Assembly: GCA_013398955.1 (NCBI GenBank)
Contig: VWPU01006152.1
Location: forward strand, 4,227-68,226
Direction: 5' to 3'
Length of the DNA stretch: 64,000 nt
From: Callaeas wilsoni
Lineage: Eukaryota > Chordata > Aves > Passeriformes > Callaeidae
Shown: piece by piece, positions 59,411 to 64,000 of the stretch
Position numbering within the stretch: the first letter of the stretch is position 1
How the letters are laid out: each line of letters begins with the position of its first letter
The notes under the pieces: generated by a model
Database searches by the model: none
What the model saw: the letters and a program-made list of their open reading frames with translations, nothing else
What the model was told of the DNA's origin: nothing
Made by a program: the position numbers and the translations under genes

Positions 59411-62400
59411 ACTGTTTAATATCAACAACCACACTGAAATCCCTAAGCAGACACACAAAGGACCGTGGACTCTGTAAGAATATTTGTTCATAAAGGGAAT
59501 ATGGCAAAGTAATAACATGTATTGATACATTGAAGGAAAATATTTCCTTTTCTCCTAGAGCTGGGATGGAGCCAAGCAATACCCAGCTCTTCCTACACCC
59601 TCTCCATAGTGGTATTTTTTTTATTAACAGCACTAAAAGAACATAATAAGCAGGTGTTTAAAATGTTCAAATCTGTCCCCATCAGCTCCTTTTGATCACA
59701 GTGACCTCAGTTTGCAACATCACATTTAACATCTCCACCCCCTTAACCCCCTGTTGTTCTGAAATATTAGCCACTGGCATCCTGGGATTAAAACAGAGAG
59801 TTTTTTGCTTTGACTCCTTGCCAAAATCATTAAAATATTCTCTGCACTGTCGCAGCTTGTGCCACCTCCCAAGGGAGTTGATTTAAAAGTAAATTATATT
59901 TAAGTGTCAGATGAAAAGAGCTTCATTATCTAATTCTTCCTACACCAGCATTTCTTTAAATTGCTTACTAGGGACAGGAGACAATTAGTCCTGTGTTTGA
60001 AAGGAGAAGTAATAAGTATCTGTCACTCCCACTAACCACCCCTTTTTTTAAAATATGCAAATACAGTTGCTTTCTAAAGAAGTTTGATGGGGCAGCCGTG
60101 CTGGGACACATGCTGGGCCCTGAGTTTCAGGGACTGGACTGAGGGGCCTCCAGACCAGTCTGGTGATTGAATCAGCACTGAAATCATGACAAAAGCCAGG
60201 AATCCCTTTGCAGGAGCTACAAGTACACAAACACTGCCACGGCACCAAGCAGCTTCCAGATTTCAGGAACTCCCTTGAGTGTCAGAAGGACACTTCCTCA
60301 CTGAAACTGGGATTGGCACAGCTCTTCCAGGACAGAGCTGAGGCCAAAAATGCATCATTAGCAGAGATTGATCCAACACCCACTTGCCCCAGCCCCTGTT
60401 CTGCCCATCACTCGGGTCCCAGGGTGGCCACCTTTTCAGCAAGGTTCTCACTTGAAACTCTCCACCACGTTTCCTTTAAATCTGTGTAGTATCCAAGGTA
60501 CTCCTGCTCTTATCCATCCCCACAGGGGAAATTCTCCAAGTGCTGGGTCAGGATCAAAGAGCAAATTGAGCTAATCCAGGCATAGACAGTTCCTGCCCAA
60601 TGTCATCCCAAAGCTTCCTGCAAGAGCTCAGAGCCTGCCCTTTGAGTCACATCACCTGCATTCTTTATATCACTTCATTTGCTTCCTCCTCCTGGATCTG
60701 AAGGAACTTGGAACTACTGACAGGATAAAAAGGCTCCCCTGGGGTAGAGACGAGTTCAGTACAGAAGTGAGCAGCCTTGTTCTCTGCTGCAGAGGAGCCA
60801 AGGTGTTCCTCAGCTTCCAGAGCTTGGCTGTGGGATCTTCTCCACAGGGCTCAGCACGAGATCATCACCCAGCTGGGCTTCACGAGGCATTTTTCTCAAG
60901 CTTCTGAGCCCTGCCATGCTTAAAGACGATCTTTCCACGCTAAGTATTTAAAATGTAATTAGTCCAAATCCTTTAAAATCATTTCATTGGGCACATGGAG
61001 TCTGTCTAGGACAGATCTCGGAACTGAGGCACCTGAGGGACACCTGGCTCTCCAAGCAGCTCATGTGCACCTGAGCAACAAGGGCAAAGAGTTGCAGAGC
61101 TGTTTCGGACACATTTTACTGCCTCTCTGCTTTCTTCAGCACTCAGGGCTGCAAGGTTACAGCTTCCATACAAATCATTCTGCATAAAATACTTTAAACA
61201 GGAGGCTGATATTTTATGAGGTGCAGAACAGCCTTTGCTGAACTGATGACACCTCTAATTCCACAGCCAGTTATTAAACACACAGACTGTAAAGCCAGCA
61301 GAGAGTCGGGAACACAGAGCACTCGCTTTAAAGTGACCTCAAAGAGCAGCAGGACCTGCTGGGAGATACTGTCAAGAACCCAGACACCTTGGATTTATTT
61401 TTGGCTCTCTCAAATATGCTCAGGAAGCTTTTGCAGAGTGATGAGGGTTCATTAAACAAAACACTTAAGAGTGAACTTAAGCAATTTATCTAATGGGAAT
61501 AAACTTGTCTGTGCTTCCAGTGGCACTGAATTACATCTCCCTCCATCATTAAGCCAAGAAAATTCACATTTAAAGGTTGCAAGACCAAGTTCGGTGCTGA
61601 TGCCACTCTGAGACAAAGATCAGCACTGTAGAAAGGAGCTTCGAACAGGGCAGGACAAATAAGAAAAGCAGTTTGGATTTGACAGCTTTGTCACTGCACA
61701 GAATTTACACCTTTCTCCTGAATAAAATAAACCCCCTGCCAGGCCAAAGCTGGCTCAAGCCCAGGATGTAAGTCTTCACACAAATCTCTGCTCTCACCTC
61801 TGTTTGGGAGGCTGGATGGAAGCACGGAGAGAATGAATGTGGTCACTCTCCATGAAAGGACCTTGTAAATTATAAAAGCTTCCAAGTGCAGCGAGTAAAA
61901 GCCTCAGCCACAGCAATTATGCTTCATATGGGCGCTGATGCTAAAGTTACCTCAGCTCTCACACAGAAATTTTGATGTCAAGTGGAAGAGTAATATTCAG
62001 CAATCAGTTTGTGTTTCCTTTAATGCCCCGGCATAAAGTTTCGAAATGCGTTTCACAGCCCTTCTGTCTTTCTGAAGCTCCAGAACTCTGGATTTTGTGT
62101 TAAACTAGTAATTTCCTTTGTCTCTTCACCAGTTTCTCTGAAAACAAAGCTTTTGCCTCTATGCTCTGATAAAGCCCCCAAAAGCAAAGGGAAGGAGGTG
62201 TGAAAGATATTGAGGTCTTTGAGGTAAAAGATATTCAAGATATTGAGGTCTTTTGGGTTGCATAAAAAACAGGCTAAAGGAAAAGCTGCAGTATTATCCT
62301 ACACAAGCAAGCAATAGAAAAATATTTATCCATGTTAAGGGTCTATCAGCAAGTAAATAGCACCAGCTCTGCCAGCATTTAACAAATGCTATCAGGCCTG

Positions 62401-64000
62401 CCCTGATCCTGCCCTCTCTCTCTCTCGCAGGCACAAACAGGCTGGAAGTCACCTGCTGGATTTATGAAGCACACACAGGTACCAGGAGAACATGAAGAGG
62501 GGTTTTTATTTGTGATTTGAAGCCGAAACCTGAGCAGATGTCTCTGAGATTGTGCTACTCCTCTGCACATCACGTGGGACTCACAGGAAGGTGTGCTTCG
62601 AGGGGGGAAGGAAAAACACGTTTTAAAATAGTTTTTTAAAGGTAGGACACACAGCTCCCGTATCACTTCCCTCTCCTTACTCCTTCCACCAAGAAAAACC
62701 CCTAACCCTGCCTCTCTGTCCCTTAACGTCACTGCCTGCAAAAAGTTAATTTTAGTGAATGACAGAAAATACTCCACACTGCAGATTCAGACACAAACCT
62801 GACTCGTGGGTTTCACAGTTCAAACTGGGCCATGCACACACCACGGGGGTGCATTTTCTATTTCCTGCCATTCATCAGTGTGGGAATGTGTAAAACTTGG
62901 GTGTCGAGCTCCTGCCTCGCGCATGCAAGCATTCAGCACTGGGGAACACTCTGGAGCGGATGTTCTTTTAATAAATGACAGTTTTCGTCACAAAGCCCAG
63001 AAAAATCGGGGGAAACTGTTTGGCTTTACACAGACACTCAGGTGAGCTGACATTTTGTCTATAAAATCGTGAATTTCTACTTCAGTAGCTCTTTTAGAAA
63101 GCTGCTGTAGCCTGCTGATGAAGGACAGGCACAAAGTAAGATTCCTTAAGTTGCTTCATTTGGGAAAGCGCTCAGGGGAAAGAATCCCAGTGGAGGCAGA
63201 GCTGCCTGGATGACCTGGTCTGTTATGGGCACGTTCAGCCCCTCTCCTGACACCCCAGCACGGAGAACCAGCCCTGCCTGCTACAAACGTCCCACCAAGA
63301 GCTCGCTCAGCTGTTATCTCTGCTCTCCGCAAAAGCTTGAAAGGAGCCTGTTGAAAGCTTGCTCTGTTATCTGTGCTTTCCACAGCCTGGCAGCTCAGCC
63401 TGCTGCACCTATTCCTTCCCCAGCTCAAAACAGAGCTCACGTTGACATGAAAAAAGGGTCCCTTTTTCGGAGGGGGTGCAGGGTTGGGAAGGAGTGGGGA
63501 AAGCTGAAATTACACCCTACTGCTACAACGGACAGGCTGTGTATTTGTGGTTGGAACGTTTCAAGCAGAGACTAATTAATCCCATTGTTGATGCTAATAC
63601 AGCTCTTTTTCAAGATTCACGATTCAGCGCTCCAAGCGAATTTACCTTTGATCTTTAGCTGAGAGCGCTGAGGTTTTTAATCAAAATGCATTTGTCTGTC
63701 CTTCAGCTCACGAATGGGCTGGGGCAGGGCAGGTGGAAATGCAAAGTGTCACCGGAGCAGAGGGAAGTGAAGGAGCTGTGACCATGACCGGCCTGTTATC
63801 AGGCTGGAATTGCTCAAGAAAAAAAGAAACTTTGCCAAAATGATTGTCCTGACTGCAGAGCCCAGCGCTTTTCTGGGTATCATCCCTGGACTGCTCTAGG
63901 TTTGTCCTGCTGGAGAAAAGGTCTGTGTTTATTTTCTGGGGATAAAATTTTTTAAAAAAAAGAGGCAGGAAAAGGCAGAGATGAAATGTGAAGCTGCTTT
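59411..64000. other. Unique non-coding sequence to the window end
   Basis: Single-copy DNA. A small direct repeat of GATATTGAGGTCTTT occurs at 62208-62222 and 62239-62253. The longest frames (132 codons minus strand 62379-62777, 121 codons plus strand 63210-63575) show no recognised family. No gene, RNA or element was supported. Confidence 0.55.

Noticed and set aside
1..64000. tRNA, rRNA, snRNA or microRNA genes
   Set aside because: No cloverleaf-type A/B boxes, snRNA cores or familiar microRNA seeds were recognised by eye; a covariance-model scan was not possible, so absence is not proven.

Overview
This window reads as nuclear DNA of a bird, and I find no protein-coding or RNA gene in it that I can support. 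The diagnostic evidence is the interspersed repeats. At least eight truncated CR1 LINE 3' ends are present, several ending in the octamer-like tail (ATTCTRTG-type) that is characteristic of avian CR1. There are also two solo LTRs of endogenous retroviruses, each with TG...CA ends and a perfect 6-bp target-site duplication. A passerine source is my impression from the LTR style; the sequence does not prove it. There are no bacterial features: no operons, ribosome binding sites or compact genes.

Layout. Positions 48-541 hold a GC-rich minisatellite with a 116-bp higher-order unit. A CR1 fragment lies at 1364-1462 and a probable ancient MIR/CORE-SINE relic at 4012-4105. From 5078 to 6850 is the largest tandem array, about 20-bp GATATC-containing monomers. 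Part of it is arranged as an exact 60-bp trimer array, and it also carries a 296-bp internal duplication. Positions 6851-13609 are unique sequence with a 9-bp-arm hairpin (9430-9451) and a G/T-rich low-complexity tract (9716-9816). A minus-strand solo LTR occupies 13616-14310. A long CR1 piece (16778-17030) follows, then a plus-strand solo LTR (21066-21443), a duplicated polyadenylation-signal segment (21815-21884) and a cluster of three CR1 pieces (22999-24095) next to a pure (AAT)16 microsatellite.

The middle (24237-45335) is mostly unique DNA. It contains a 31-bp minisatellite (28159-28278), a 27-bp near-palindrome (28497-28523) and a 20-bp minisatellite (33013-33394). Just upstream of that last array is a short cluster of octamer and E-box motifs. 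The last third has CR1 pieces at 45336-45549, 46781-46917 and 59254-59410, a purine-strand 26-bp minisatellite (47553-48025) and a very homogeneous 32-bp minisatellite (54092-54517).

Interpretation. The window is intergenic or deep-intronic DNA. The long open frames over the tandem arrays (about 150-210 codons) exist because the repeat units lack stop codons. The other long frames (up to 285 codons) show no recognisable domain. I saw no new biological system. The most informative material is the repeat architecture (six minisatellites in 64 kb, some with higher-order structure), the two cleanly dated solo LTR insertions, and a few motif-rich unique segments that could be conserved regulatory elements. 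Only a cross-species alignment can test those.
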